64,000 nucleotides of DNA from Beroe forskalii (Eukaryota > Ctenophora > Nuda > Beroida > Beroidae): assembly GCA_011033025.1 (NCBI GenBank), contig WFMF01000078.1, forward strand, positions 58,501-122,500, written 5' to 3'. The position numbers and the translations under genes were made by a program. The notes below the pieces were generated by a model. It did no database searches and was not told the DNA's origin. It saw nothing but the letters and a program-made list of their open reading frames with translations. Each line of letters opens with the position of its first letter. The first letter of the stretch is position 1. This document shows positions 45,301-57,420 of this stretch, in pieces.

Positions 45301-48300
45301 TCTCAGCAGAGGATATCCCTGGCAGTAGGGTGGCCTAAAAAACCACCCAGGAGTTCACACCCTTAGCCTAGTGTATTAGGGATAGTCTCCATGCTCAGCA
45401 TGGCTGCCACCGGCCTGGCTGATTAAACCGACCCTGGCCGTTTTACTAAGACTAAGACCATACAGGACTGGAATAAATTTCTGGACCGAGATAGAAAAAT
45501 CTTCTATCAGGCCTTGTGGATGACAAAAAAGTTTTTCGCCCGTTACGCCGTTCCTGAGCATTTTAGGGCATATTTTTGTTAACAATTGTACATAAACATG
45601 GCCATAACTCTCTTCCTGAAAATTTTAGGGCACATGTTTATCCTTTTATCAACAAGTCGTACATAATGAACATGGCCATTGCGCACATTTTCCGCCCAAG
45701 ATTAAGTTTCTACGACCTTCCTCGACTGAGATACAACATGAACCTTGAGCAGTTCTTGCGCCTGCCCAAAAATCAGTTTTCGCCCATAACTCCGTTCCTG
45801 AGCATTTTAGGGCATAATTTTGTTAACAATTGTATATAAACATGGCCATTGCGCACATTTTCCGCCCAAGATGAAGTCTCTACGACTCTCCTGGACTGAG
45901 ATACAAAATTCGCCTAAATCAGGTCTTGCATCTGCCCAAAAAATCAGTTTTTCGCCCGTAACTCCGTTCCTTATCATTTTAGGGCATATTTTAGTTACAA
46001 TTGTATATAAACATGGCCATTGCGCACATTTTCCGCCCAAAAAGAAGTCTCTACGACCTTCCTGGACTGAGATAAAAAAAAAAACGCCTTAAGCAGGTCT
46101 TGCGCCTGCCCAAAAAATCTATTTTTCGCCCGTAATTCCTTTCCTGAGCATTTTAGGGCATATTTGTGTTGACAATTGTATATATATAATAAACATTTTC
46201 ATTGCGCACATTTTCCGCCCAAGATGAAGTCTCTACGACCTTCCTGAGCCGAGATACGATTTTTTACATATCAGTCGGCTGTGCCTCAGCTGAAAATCGA
46301 TTTTTCGGCACTTTCCACACTCCGGAGGGGTGTGGAAAGTTGTTAGATCGATTTTCATGCAAAAAAACTATAGAATCCATGCAAAATCGCTTGGTGTAGA
46401 ATTTGTCCACTTTTAAATCCAATTTTGACTGTATTATTCGTCATAATCAACTTTGCCTAGTTATGGAATTAGGATATAGATTTTAGAACTTAGCAAAGAA
46501 TACGTCAGTGTCATCTTCCATTGAATCTTATCGTTGCTTGTACACTATCAGTTATCACGATCTCGGTTCACGAGAGACATTGTTTTCCTGCGAAAGTCAC
46601 ATCCCAGCTTCCCAACAACCAGTATTTTACAAGTTTATGAAAAGTATCTCTAGCTCTCTTTCTCCTGCTTTCCTGGGCTTTATCAGTGTTTTCCTACAAA
46701 ATACATATCCTGTCAATCAGCTCAGCAGTATATTGTAGGTACATTGAATGGTATCTCTCTTGGGCCTCAACAGTGATTTCCTGTACAAAACAAATCGCGT
46801 CAAAGAGCTCCCCATAACTTGTTTTGTAAAGTGAATGGCAGGAGGTCACTGACTGCTCCACCCCTAATTTCCTGCCCCAAGCACCACCTTTCTGCCGCAC
46901 AATGATGGTGATTGTAATCAAGCTTTTTGCATTGTCCAATTACCTATTATTTAGTCAGATCTGCCGGTCTGCTCTCCTGCAGAATATGCAAAGAAAACAC
47001 CCTCGCTGTTTATAAACCTTAATTATTTAATGATAAATGGGCCTGTAACAGCAGAGGTGTCCAATAAGGGCCCGTAGTACAATAGATCGATATAATTTCC
47101 AGTTGATCCTAGCTCCAAATCGATAGGGAGTTTTCATATAGACCTATAATAGATCTATAGGTGCAGCTCTGCTTTACCAGTATGTGCAGTGTGCGAGGAA
47201 AATGGGTCTCGATTCACATATACCTTATTAGCTGATTACGTTAAATTGTTGAGCATTATAACTTTATAAGGCCTCAAAAGGAGACTCAGCCTTAATTTCA
47301 TGTATCTTGATAAAACTACGATCACAATACGCCATTTTAGATATAAAGTCTAAAGGACTTACTTCCATGATACTATGATAATGGATGTAGGAAGCCTCAT
47401 TTTACTGTGAGCGTTATAAGGTAATCAATTCACCATTCTGAACTATGGTAATGACGTCATCAATTCTCCATTCTAAACCGTGGCGTCTCTCTGAACTGTA
47501 GTAATCAAGCCAGCAACTGCGGTAGCACTTAAATTACTTTCATTGTATTTTCCTTTGTTGTATTTTTCTTTATTTAGTTGTTTAGCAGCCTAGCTTAGTG
47601 TTCCCACTCTCCTCATCATTTACTCTTATATTGTGTAGGACTTTTTAACGACATTCTACTGCACTGTAGTAGTAGAATGTAGTTTTAAAGTAGAATGTAG
47701 TTTTAAAGGCTTATTGTTTCCTTGTACCTTGTAGCAGAATGTAGTTTAAAATTGGAGCTTCCTTTACTCGTAGGTAATTTATCAATAAATCTTTTACTTT
47801 CAGCATGTCTGTTCTTTCACTCAAAGAAGCTAATTATGGCATCTAGATATGGTCTGACAATACTTCTTTATTAGACATGAAATCAGGTCTAAACATTCCA
47901 CAGCAAATCATCACGAAACTATTGAAGTTGCTCAACTTCTGAATTTCAGAAGATCCAGTCATCCAGTGATGACGGAAAATTATATCACAGTTTTTGGTAG
48001 GACAATAGGAAGCAACCTCATGTAGATGTGTCTAAAGCTATCTAATTATCAAGCTTACCAAGCTCCTGAACTGAAATTCTTATACCAAGAAATGTTAGAT
48101 GATATAATTATTAAGGCACTCGTGATTGCCCAAATGCCCAACCCATTAAGATGAGTCACATAACTTAGACTTCATGGTGCTAGGAGCTTGATCGTCTAAG
48201 CAGCTAATCTTCAAATTTCAGAAATTTTCAACCAGTCATGACAAAAATTATACCACAGGTTTTGAGAATAATTACATAATGTTGTAATGGTTTTGCCCAA

Positions 48301-51300
48301 AAGTTGATTATTATTGTAACAATGATTTAGCTACTCAGGGAAATGTTAGTATGGCGATTGAATCATGAACCAAATTCTCGACCTCACGAAGATGATATAC
48401 CAGTATCTTTTTTACTGATCTTGAGAGTTTCAATTTTGTCCGAACTCCAAATTAAAAATTTAAACAGATCAGATTATTTGAATTTGTCTTTCTTTGAATC
48501 AAGCTTATGTGTCCACCAAGCTAATACGTACACCAATGTCACTAACAGAGATTCAAGTACTCCAAGTTCTTAATCTCCTAAGCAGCTAATCTTCCAAAGA
48601 TACCTGCTGCCTCTGCTGCCAAGGCAGTAGTTCAATAGGACATAAGAGCAAAATATTCCATTGAACATTGAGATTTGCTTCTCCTGTTGTCCCTTAAACG
48701 CCTATTCTAATTTCTATATACAGTTATACCAGCTCCCTTTGATGAGTTATTATGCTATTATGGTAATGATGTGCTAGCAGTTGTCCTCGATCTAATCATT
48801 ACCATAGGTATTGCCATCACCGTATTGATATAATTTTCCTCTGCCCTGGAACTAAGGAACCATTGTTACGAAAGAACAATAGAACGGTCTGTGGAGACGT
48901 CACCCAGTCCACATGTAAAGACTTAACGAGAGCAATTCCTGCTTCCATTTCAATGGAAGGGTAGTCACCTAGGCTCACCTAGCTGTGAACTGTATCTGAC
49001 ACCTTACCACTTTTAACGCTGAATAAGTTACTTTATTAAACGGAGCGCTCTTCTTTAATTTAATTTTTTATTAATTTCTTTCAGTATATGGTTCCATTTA
49101 TTGATATTCCTATTGGGATAACAGCTTTATTGTTAGGGTCACATGGAAGCACTGTTACCTAGTGTTACATCCATGTTCTCGTATATGATATTCCTCAGTG
49201 CATCAGAGTATTTATTATCCAATGTCTTAGCTTATTTTATTGCACCCCTCTCAAGTTTGTTTTAGCTACCGTGTAAGTTGCGTTATAATACAACCACCAC
49301 CAAATTACATTGCAACTAAGTTTCAATTCAGCTCTCAGAGTTTTCTATTCTTTTTGTGCTCCAGTCTTGAGGGATTCAGCATTACGACTACTGGGTGCAC
49401 TCACATAGAGTTACTTCTTGCTTTCTCGATTCTCCTATTCTTGATTAGATCATCCTTGGACGTGCAATGAAACACCCAGTAGCCCCATGGGCCATGACAC
49501 TTGTAATTTTAATGACAGTACAAGGCTAATAGCAGTACAAGAACTTGCTCGATTCATATATTTTGTACTCTAATTTGCGAACTCATAGTTGATGAAACGT
49601 TAGTTCCCAGCTGCTGCACCAGTTATATTATATTAGCACAAGACAGCCCTTTACTCCTTTAATTCGAACCAATTAACCCGACCTGTAAGCCAACATTATG
49701 TTATTACATTATTATACCTAGTTATCATTATTCTACATTTATTCTTTGAATTACTGTATTTTTATTTTTATCTACATACTACAGTACAGAAGTGCTGCAA
49801 TATGATCAACCATGTCTCTATATGAGATTTCGCCCTTTTCTCTCTGGGCTAAAGGTATTATAATTTATACTTAACCTCATTTGCATAATTACTTCATTGG
49901 CCTATGTTCGTTAGTTTGCCTTTATAGTAGCCCTATGCCTTGGACTTTTTTTTATAGTTTTATGCTTAAATATTATGTTTAGCTGCAGTCTGTAATACCT
50001 ACATCCAGTGCAGACGCCTCGATCATACATTAATGTTTTTTGTTTTTTTCTGTTTTTTCTACAATTCGTCTTCTTGTCTACTTTCAGTGTTGTAAATCTG
50101 TATATTTTATTGAGGATGGTATCGTTCAAATGGTTTACTTTGCAAATTTTAGAAGTCATGACATTTCTTTTAATTTTTGGGGGTTACCGGTATATACCTA
50201 CTCAATCACTATTTACTTTACTGTACACAGTTCACAGGAACATATAAGGGCGTACCTCACTAAGCTACTACTGTCAGTAATGATATATTGGTTATTAATA
50301 ATAAGTGTTCTACTGTTCTAGGGGGCGAGGTTCTCTGGTTTAATCAGAGCCATTGTTTCTTGACAATAGCATTATCATGATTCAGTGCATATGGTACACC
50401 CACTGACTTATTGATATAGTGATATAGAGATAGACACGCAGATAGTCGCTATGTATCTCAAGTTGAAGAAACATCCGCGGAAGCAATTACTCAATTCATT
50501 AACCATTCCTAAACCCAGATAATCACAACCACACAGCTAGTATTCCTTGTTCACGCCTTCACTTCAATACTTCAACATGACCTGTTCAGAACTTCCTGCC
50601 ATGGTAGGATAGTGTGAACAGAAAGGGCGGGGCTGCATGATTGTGAGCTGATATACGATACGATTAGCATAAGAATAGATGAATAGTGGTTATAATGCAA
50701 AAATATATGGGCTCTACGATCTCAATTCCTGATTCCTTACGAGCTAATTTGATTTTGTTTTGTTAAATATAGTCCAGAAAACACCCACCAACCCGTCACC
50801 ATCCGAAGATGGTTGAACCCCTGACACCATTGGTCGACAGATCAGAGTTGCCGACTGACATGGCCTTTGGGACTTACCTGGGTCTAGTCTTAGCAGGTAA
50901 GTTGCCAACTGACATGGCCTTAGGCTTAGTGACTAACCTGGGTCTGAGCAGCCATCCGGGGTGCTGAGCTGAGCTGCACTGTCCAGCTGTTTGTTGAGGT
51001 TCTCCTTGTCTATGTAGAGGTGCATAGCAAACGCTATGGGGCACTGAAAAGAAGGGAATGATTTGGGGAACTGAAAGGAGGGGAAATAATATCGGGCACT
51101 GGAAAGAAGGGAAAATATTGGGTTATTGAGCACTGAAACCAGGGAGTTATTGGGAACTAAAACCAGCGAAAACAATATGGGGCACCCTCACTGCCAGTGC
51201 AGAAGAACTCCTCTCATGGAACACACACAATAATTCAGACAATTGGAATGTTTGTTTAAGGAAAGTAGCAGTAGTGATACACCGAATACCTAATTAGCAT

Positions 51301-54300
51301 GTACGTGCGTACATCGGGCTATTGTGTGTATTGCTGTTTTATTCTTTTATTGTTTTACTGTATTATTAGAACAATCATTCGTTTCCTGTTTTGCCCCTTT
51401 CACATATCCAGGTTAGTGATAGTTCTTGACGTTTATTTTACCTTTTTATCGTTTTTCATTTATCTGTATGTTAACATAATTCTTTTATTTAATTAGTTAT
51501 GTAAGCATCTAAATATCCAGTAGTTAATTTCATCTTTAAACTATATAGGAGAAGTGAGGGAAGATGATAGTTGAGCTCATAAAACATGTTTAAATCGCCA
51601 GTGCACAATCTAAAGTTTGTGAACCTCAATCAATAGCTTTTTACTTGTTATAAAATTATACAGTGACTCCCAAGCCTCTATTAAATCCCTAAAAAAACAA
51701 AAACTATCATGGGACACTGAAAAGAAGGGAAATACTGATATGATATGGGGACTGATATTGGGCACTGAAAAGAAGGGATATGATTATATGAGGCACTGCA
51801 AAGAAGGGGAATACCGAATAATATGGGGCACTGAAATGATATGAGACTCTGGCCACTGAAAACAGCAGAAACACACGATAATCAAGGCACTGAAGACAGT
51901 GGAAATGTTAACTTATTGACAATACCGGAACTACAGTCTGAAATCTGGAGAAATGTTCTACACAGATGGTTCTATGAGGTTTATCTCAGGCAACATGCAC
52001 AGTGTACACTGTGCAGTAATAGTTTGAGAAGGTTGTATTACGTAGTTTAGTTGAACATTGAGCTTTAGTTCAGTATTTTTCACAGGATTATTCTCCGTCA
52101 ATAATTTATATAGGCTTTTTGCGCAGACCATTTCAAAATATTCTCTCAAATTCCCAATTCAAACTTAAAAAAACACGGAAAAACTCACGCTTTCCTCGAA
52201 CTTGGCGAGCAACTCCGCTGCGTTGTCAAAGAGCGTCTTGTTCCGGAGGATCACCTTGCTGTTCGGCAGGAGGTCGATTACGTGCACTGCTTCTGGGAAT
52301 CTAGGGAGAGCACCATTTTAGGTACCAAGTTTAAACGTTAAATGATACGATAAAGTTTGAAATCAGGAGCTTTCGAAAATCATGTGATCGACGTCGTCAG
52401 CTGGAACACCTGCATTACCAAACACGATGATGTGATGTCATCGATTCACCAAGTTGAAACATGATAATACCCTCACTCTCACTACACTTTCTTATTTGTA
52501 GGTGTAACAAGTAAAAGGCTATTGATTGAGGTTCACAAACTTAAGATAGTGCATAGGTGGTTTAAATATGTTAAATGGAATCATCTATCATCTTCCCTCA
52601 CTTTACCTCAACAAATTTTATTGTATAAGAAGTTATGTTGAGTTAAAAGTGTGTGATTTTTTGCTGTAACTGTCGGGTTGATTCAGTACAAAGAAAAGAA
52701 AAAAGCCTTTTTACTTTTTAAATCATTTCTTATCTTATGTCCACAATGTTTAGAGCCTAAGCTATTCAGTCTCCAGAATCGTGTTTTCTCTATAACTCAT
52801 TCTATCTTAGTAAACTAGAATTAGGGTATAGCCAATACCATAATATGGGCATCACAACCAGATACGGATAACTGGGTAAGTAGTGTTCAGGCGCCTGCTA
52901 TGTTCAGGAACCCACGACTATAATATCTTAATAAGTTAATATGTATATGCAAGGACCTTTGTACATGGGTTCCCATTTTCTGGGAAATGTTTTCATCATG
53001 TCGGAGCTAAGGAGGAAAGACTTTGCATTGCTGCAGCATATCCTAGAAAGAGCTAAAAATAGGATCATTTGATATGAGCATAATACCTGGGTAAAGGGAT
53101 AATGAGGTAATGATTTAACCATCCCATATCATCCTATGTTTTGCGTATAAACCTATAAAGTCATTTTGATGAAAATCCAATAGTACATCGATTACCATAG
53201 TTTTGTGGACACTGCTGTATATTGGCAACGTTGCATCCCAAAAATAATAATATATAGATGAATTTTTGAAAAAGCTTCCTGAATCTTTTCTCTTCAAGAA
53301 TCGGTAAAATCGGTTCATTGATTAATTCTTTCGGTTGAAAACTAGAAATTGACAAAATATATTGATTGTCAGTGGTTTTGGGACGGTTTGTTGTGATTAT
53401 ACAGAAAAGATTTAGATTGCCTGTAGGAAGGTTGCCTCTTTTAATTTTGGCGGGTAAATAAAATGATAAAATTTTAGCGCAGAAAAAATAATTTAAGTTC
53501 TGCCTTAATTAAGTCGAGCTCCCTCAAATTAACATTTAATATGAAAATTGCAACTATGTCTAATAAGCTAAAACGTAAGCTAATACCTACAGCCATGGAT
53601 TTGTTTTTAATCTTCTCCCTTCGATAAATTCTTAAAAGTAGAGTTACATGGCTGAGATCGATTTCTTATAATATTATGGGCATATGGCATCAGCTCATTT
53701 AAAGAGAATTGATTCGCAATACGAGCTAATGAATAATAATAATAAATATCAAAGGCATATGGAATCATGACTCATCAGCTCTACAAAGTGCCATTTCTAG
53801 CGGCGCATATTTAGAACCATCAATGGTTAGAGTCAGGGCACTGCAAGAATTGTCACCCACCGTGTGAAAGCCTGTGATGCCACCAGCCCTATCAAGGCCA
53901 CTTCAGTCTGTTATCAGCTCTGTTGCCTTTCGACCACTTCGCTTCATCTCCAAAACTCACGTACTGTCAATAGCTTTCATGAATCCGCTCACTTGGTATG
54001 TTTTATCTTCTCTGTGATATCACATGTGTTTCAGGCCATCTGCTGCACGAAACATGGAATTATACTGACAACATAAGTACATAGTATCTGGTATGGCAAC
54101 CGATTACAACATGCACCTTAATGACCTTCTAATGTCCAGCAGCCGGCCAACCGATCTAATTGCAGCAGAGGAATATGGAATATGGGGGAAACTGAGTTGA
54201 TGTGTTAGATATTAGTGCCTCTAGATCATACTCCCCACGTACTTTTCATCAACTTGCTATTTTCTGAAACATGATGACAATGATGCAACTCTCAGATTTC

Positions 54301-57101
54301 TCTAATTCATAATACGCGTGTAATTTGGCCGCGAGTTTATTATATCAGTTGACTTGATAGTTGATGAGGGTTATTTTGATAAACTGGCTACTTACCGTGA
54401 ATCAAGCAAGGATCATAGCTTTATAGGCGGTTTTATGTTATCGATATCATGGTTTCTGGTGTAAAACTAATGTTCAAATGTTGCCGCATTTTCCTGTCCC
54501 GAGGCCTTGTAAGTTTGATAAATGCTCTGTATAGCTGTATTTAATATTGTTTGTAGCAGATCTATACGTATTTCAAATTACTTTAAAACAACTGCAGATC
54601 TTCTTCATACTTCATCCTTCAGTTTTTGGTTTTAGAGTGAGGGCCGAGAGATTCTTCGAGCTACATTTATCAACCGTAGCAGTAATAAATGTACCAATAA
54701 TGCACCGACAGGATAGTATTGTGTTCTTTAGTTCGTTCTTTGACGTTCCAATACAATAAAAGGTTCTTAATGAAGCATCATGATTTTACTGTCACCAACG
54801 AGTTATCTCCTGTGAAGCTTCACGCTAATGAAGCATCACTAAATCTATCGTTGGGGGCGGGGTCGCCCTGTCAGAGCTCAGTATGGGATAAGTACTAAGA
54901 GATTAATATGCAGTGCTGAATTAAAGTGAAGCACGAAGACAGTCGAGCACATGTGTTCGTTGCGATGTTATTCAACTGTAAGGAAACGCTATAGCTACAA
55001 CTTGTGCTATGATGTGGGGTAGTAGGTTGAAAATATGTAGAAATAAAGTGATGTTCAAGATATTTTAAAAATCTTGCTGCAAAAGGGAAATATCCATGGT
55101 TGTGCCCATGAGCCACAGAAAAGCTTTCATATTATATTCATTGGTTATTGTTAATAGGGTTACCAAATTTGGCACCAGTACTCACTTTAGCACCTCTGTT
55201 CGGATCAGGTCAAAGATCCACTCGGTTTGCACCAGGTCAGGTTGTGACTTGATCTGAGACATCATTACAGCGGAGTCCATGCCACCAGTGCCGTTATCAA
55301 CTGCAATGCATACCATTAGCGGGAATTGAATGCGTCTTGGATACCCACATTATTGGGCATACAATTTACGTTTGGCAGTCACCTTTTTGAAAAAAAAACC
55401 TTCGACTTGAGCTTTCCGTGTCCGATGTTAATAACACCAAAGCTCATCAGTATCATCATCTTCTTAACAGCGTCAGAGTGCATACTTGCCCCTCCCCACT
55501 CACCCCTCTCTCACCCCTCAAATACCCCCCTCCCCGTTCCCTCCCCTCTCTCACCCCAACTACCCTCACCCAAGCATACTTGTCTGTTCTTCCTCCTCTG
55601 CGGATAACTACAGAATATTTCTACTATTTTGCAGAGTTACCGTTCTGCGCACTTGCTGCGTTACATGATGCACTTAGTGCGTTACATGATGCACTTAGTG
55701 CGTTACATGATGCATTTTGCCCATTACTATGACATATTTCTGGTATTTACTGTCGAGCAGGACTCATAGCACAGGGTGAAATAGCGTTCAGTAAACTTGC
55801 TGCTTTCCAGTCTAAATGATTAAACGTCTGACTAGCTAATAAAGTAATAAGTAGTCCCGAGTCTAAATGAGTAAACGTCTGAGTAACTGATACATGAGGC
55901 ATCAAGGCGCATAATTCAGGTCATTCAGTCAAATGTCAATTGTGCAATTAAGATGGTTCAATTATTATTCATTTATTATTTGAATGTTAATTAACATTTC
56001 CTTGTTCAATTATTAATAATATTTCAATGCTTCGCTCCGTGAATGTGTTGATAACACGAAACAAATAGAAATAAATTAATAAATAATGCACAGGCTAGCG
56101 TTAAATCATGACAAGAGGCTAGGACATTATTTTATGTTCACCTCGTCAATAAAAGGCAGATAATATTGAAAATATCATTTAACATTCCATAAAATGATAG
56201 TTCCTGTCAAATAATACTTATCATTGCATCTGACAAGGATATTCTAATATCCATTTAATAAAAGCACGTGCAAGATAACGTGCTTATTATCACGTGATAT
56301 AAGTAGTACTTGACAAGGCAGTAGCAGTACTTGTTAGTTCAGACATTATTCACTGATAGTGATATTGAATATGCGCAATTATTTAAAGACTTAAGATGGC
56401 AGTGTTTACTGTTTTAGTCCGCAAAGAAACAATGATTTAAGAATTTATGCTCTTGATCAAAGATTATTAACCAAGTTCAAATGTTTAAATATTCATAATA
56501 AAACTGATTCAAATTGTAATATTTTTGATAAGTTTTAAAATATAAAAACTACACCCTTGGGAATTATCGCAAAATATGCGTGGGTCTATGTATGTATGTA
56601 TTTGCATCAGTTCCTACATTCATACGTTCCAAGTGTACGAAAATATAATGTTGGTCTGTGGGTACTGTACCATAGAAATGGTGTGTGAGTAATATGAGTA
56701 AAGGCTTACCACCCCTATTCATTGGGTCATGTCCAATTCAGGACAAAATTAATGATAATAGAAAGTAAAAACATGTAATTACATTATTCGATCTGAACTA
56801 CCAATCCATGTGGCAGTTATTTAAATTTGCTAATATATATTGCACATAAAAATGAACCTTTTAGCAATAATTTCAAGTTAGAAATGCTATTACGCCTATA
56901 TATATTGTATCCGTTTTTTTTCCCAGAAACTATCGCACTCAAATTTCGTATCGAGTTTCTTGCGGAGCGCAGTCCGAATGAGCTGTTCCGCAGAAATAAC
57001 TTTCACTCCGAACGATTCCACCAACTCCTCGATAACTGCTCCTTTACCCGACTTAGGTCCTCCACAAAAGGTGTAAGTGTGAGGTCGGTTATTATACGTT
57101 G
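33363..57101 (-). CDS. Atypical adenylate-kinase-like (NMP kinase fold) protein
   Basis: Five exons on the minus strand join with matching phases: 57101-56931, 55300-55186, 52300-52189, 51043-50938 and 33510-33363. Protein in order: TYTFCGGPKSGKGAVIEELV with P-loop GGPKSGKG; SQPDLVQTEWIFDLIRTEVL, resembling the NMP-binding helix; AVHVIDLLPNSKVILRN, where most adenylate kinases have the DGFPR motif; CPIAFAMHLYIDKENLNKQL, the strand before the LID; and KRRHEFYEEALKSVKKYFKE then RLVEVDVSS, matching the KRLxxY...YY...L..ID end. The family catalyses phosphate exchange between nucleotides. The arginine of DGFPR is replaced, so activity is doubtful. The last intron spans 17 kb and contains the duplicated block and most repeats. 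Start and stop were not located. No assignment to a named AK isoform is made. Confidence 0.75.
34100..34165. repeat. Short ACAAGGTACC repeat
   Basis: Four to five tandem variants of ACAAGGTACCCCAT in the long adenylate-kinase-like intron. Confidence 0.75.
35958..37058. mobile_element. 1.1-kb nonautonomous element with long terminal inverted repeats
   Basis: Left end CTGGAGGTCCTTCGCGAACG is the reverse complement of the right end CGTTCGCGAAGGACCTCCAG. Similarity continues inward, including GGCTTCCACGAACA near 36031 against TGTTCGTGGAAGCC near 36912, giving degenerate arms of about 100-150 bp. The interior is AAGG/CCTTAG-rich and holds a hairpin (AAGGACACCTC, GA, GAGGTGTCCTT) near 36241. No transposase frame was found, and no clear target duplication. 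Confidence 0.8.
41600..42680. mobile_element. About 1.1-kb insertion present only in duplication copy A
   Basis: Copy A and copy B align up to CATACATTAAT (about 41590 and 50030) and again from TTGAGGATGGTAT (about 42719 and 50110). The intervening kilobase is missing in copy B. It includes a (GTCC)n run near 41757-41774. The ends are not sharply defined, so insertion in A or deletion in B are both possible. Confidence 0.55.
43370..43500 (-). pseudogene. Degraded copy of an adenylate-kinase-like exon
   Basis: This corresponds to the real exon at 51043-50938 (shared GTCCAGCTGTTTGTTGAGGT). Indels and homopolymer expansions break the reading frame and the donor, so it cannot encode the LYIDKENLNKQL segment. 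Confidence 0.75.
44595..44705. repeat. Degenerate TTAGGG-like tract
   Basis: Variants of GGGTTAGGGTTA and GGTTATAGGGTGATGATTAG. Similar tracts occur near 34440-34520 and 57485-57530. They resemble decayed interstitial telomere-type repeats, but are too irregular to be sure. Confidence 0.4.
44880..45500. other. GC-richer island between satellite arrays, possible retroelement remnant
   Basis: Base composition shifts clearly to GC here, with short internal repeats (GCCGCCTTCGGCAG, GCTTGCCGCCTTGCCGG). No open frame of family interest was found. Lying between inverted satellite monomers, it looks like an insertion, but I cannot name the class. Confidence 0.4.
46290..46354. repeat. Interrupted inverted repeat
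   Basis: GAAAATCGATTT ... CTTTCCACAC, then TCCGGAGG, then GGTGTGGAAAG ... AGATCGATTTTC. It lies at the border of the satellite and duplication copy B. Confidence 0.75.
46436..51750. repeat. Large duplication, copy B
   Basis: Homologous to 38110-44250 in the same orientation, but without the kilobase insertion and with normal-looking sequence to the end. It contains the intact adenylate-kinase-like exon 51043-50938, which makes copy B the likely original or correctly assembled version. Confidence 0.85.
51545..52625. repeat. Inverted repeat pair flanking an adenylate-kinase-like exon
   Basis: Left arm about 51545-51655 (GTGAGGGAAGATGATAG, TTTGTGAACCTCAATCAATA, CTTTTTACTTGTTA) is repeated in reverse complement at about 52500-52625. 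The enclosed 850 bp contain the exon 52300-52189. Confidence 0.8.
52631..55185. other. Intron of the adenylate-kinase-like gene; nothing recognised
   Basis: AT-rich DNA between exons 55300-55186 and 52300-52189. Short open frames have no family features, and I see no clear repeats beyond local AT-rich runs. Confidence 0.5.
55655..55718. repeat. 21-bp repeat, three copies
   Basis: GCGTTACATGATGCACTTAGT is repeated three times, the last copy diverging at its end. Confidence 0.9.
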
Positions 57102-57420
57102 CTAGGTAACTGCGTGATGGGTAACGCGTTGCTAGGGAGAAAGCAGTGTCAGATTGGTTAAAACGTGTTGCTTGGGAGAAAGCAGTGTGAGGGATCGATG
57201 GGCAATGAGTTGCTAGGGAAGAAGCAGTGTGAGAGTGTGATAGGCAACGAGTTGCTAGGGAGAAAGCAGTGTTAGATTTGTTAGAACGTGATGGTAGATT
57301 TGTTAGAACGTGATGGTAGATTTGTTAGAACGTGATGGTAGATTTGTTAGAACGTGATAGTAGGGAGAAAGCAGTGTTACTGCGTGATGGTTACCGCGTT
57401 GCTAGGGAAGAAGCAGTGTT
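57100..57420. repeat. Compound tandem repeat upstream of the P-loop exon
   Basis: Variants of CGCGTTGCTAGGGAGAAAGC plus AGTGT, with a nested perfect 22-bp repeat (AGATTTGTTAGAACGTGATG plus GT, four copies) near 57296-57360. One unit touches the CCTAG acceptor proposed for exon 57101. Confidence 0.9.

Larger units (their letters stand above)
44250..46265. repeat. About 172-bp satellite in opposing orientations
   Basis: Four monomers lie at about 45540-46265, each with ACATGGCCATTGCGCACATT, TTCCGCCCAAGATGAAGTCT and CCTGAGCATTTTAGGGCATA. One or more inverted monomers lie at 44250-44480. The region between (44480-45540) is different. The satellite separates the two copies of the large duplication. 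Confidence 0.85.

Noticed and set aside
50806-50870. tRNA-like GGTTGAACCCCTGACACC
   Set aside because: No folding acceptor stem or A box; it is part of the duplicated noncoding block.
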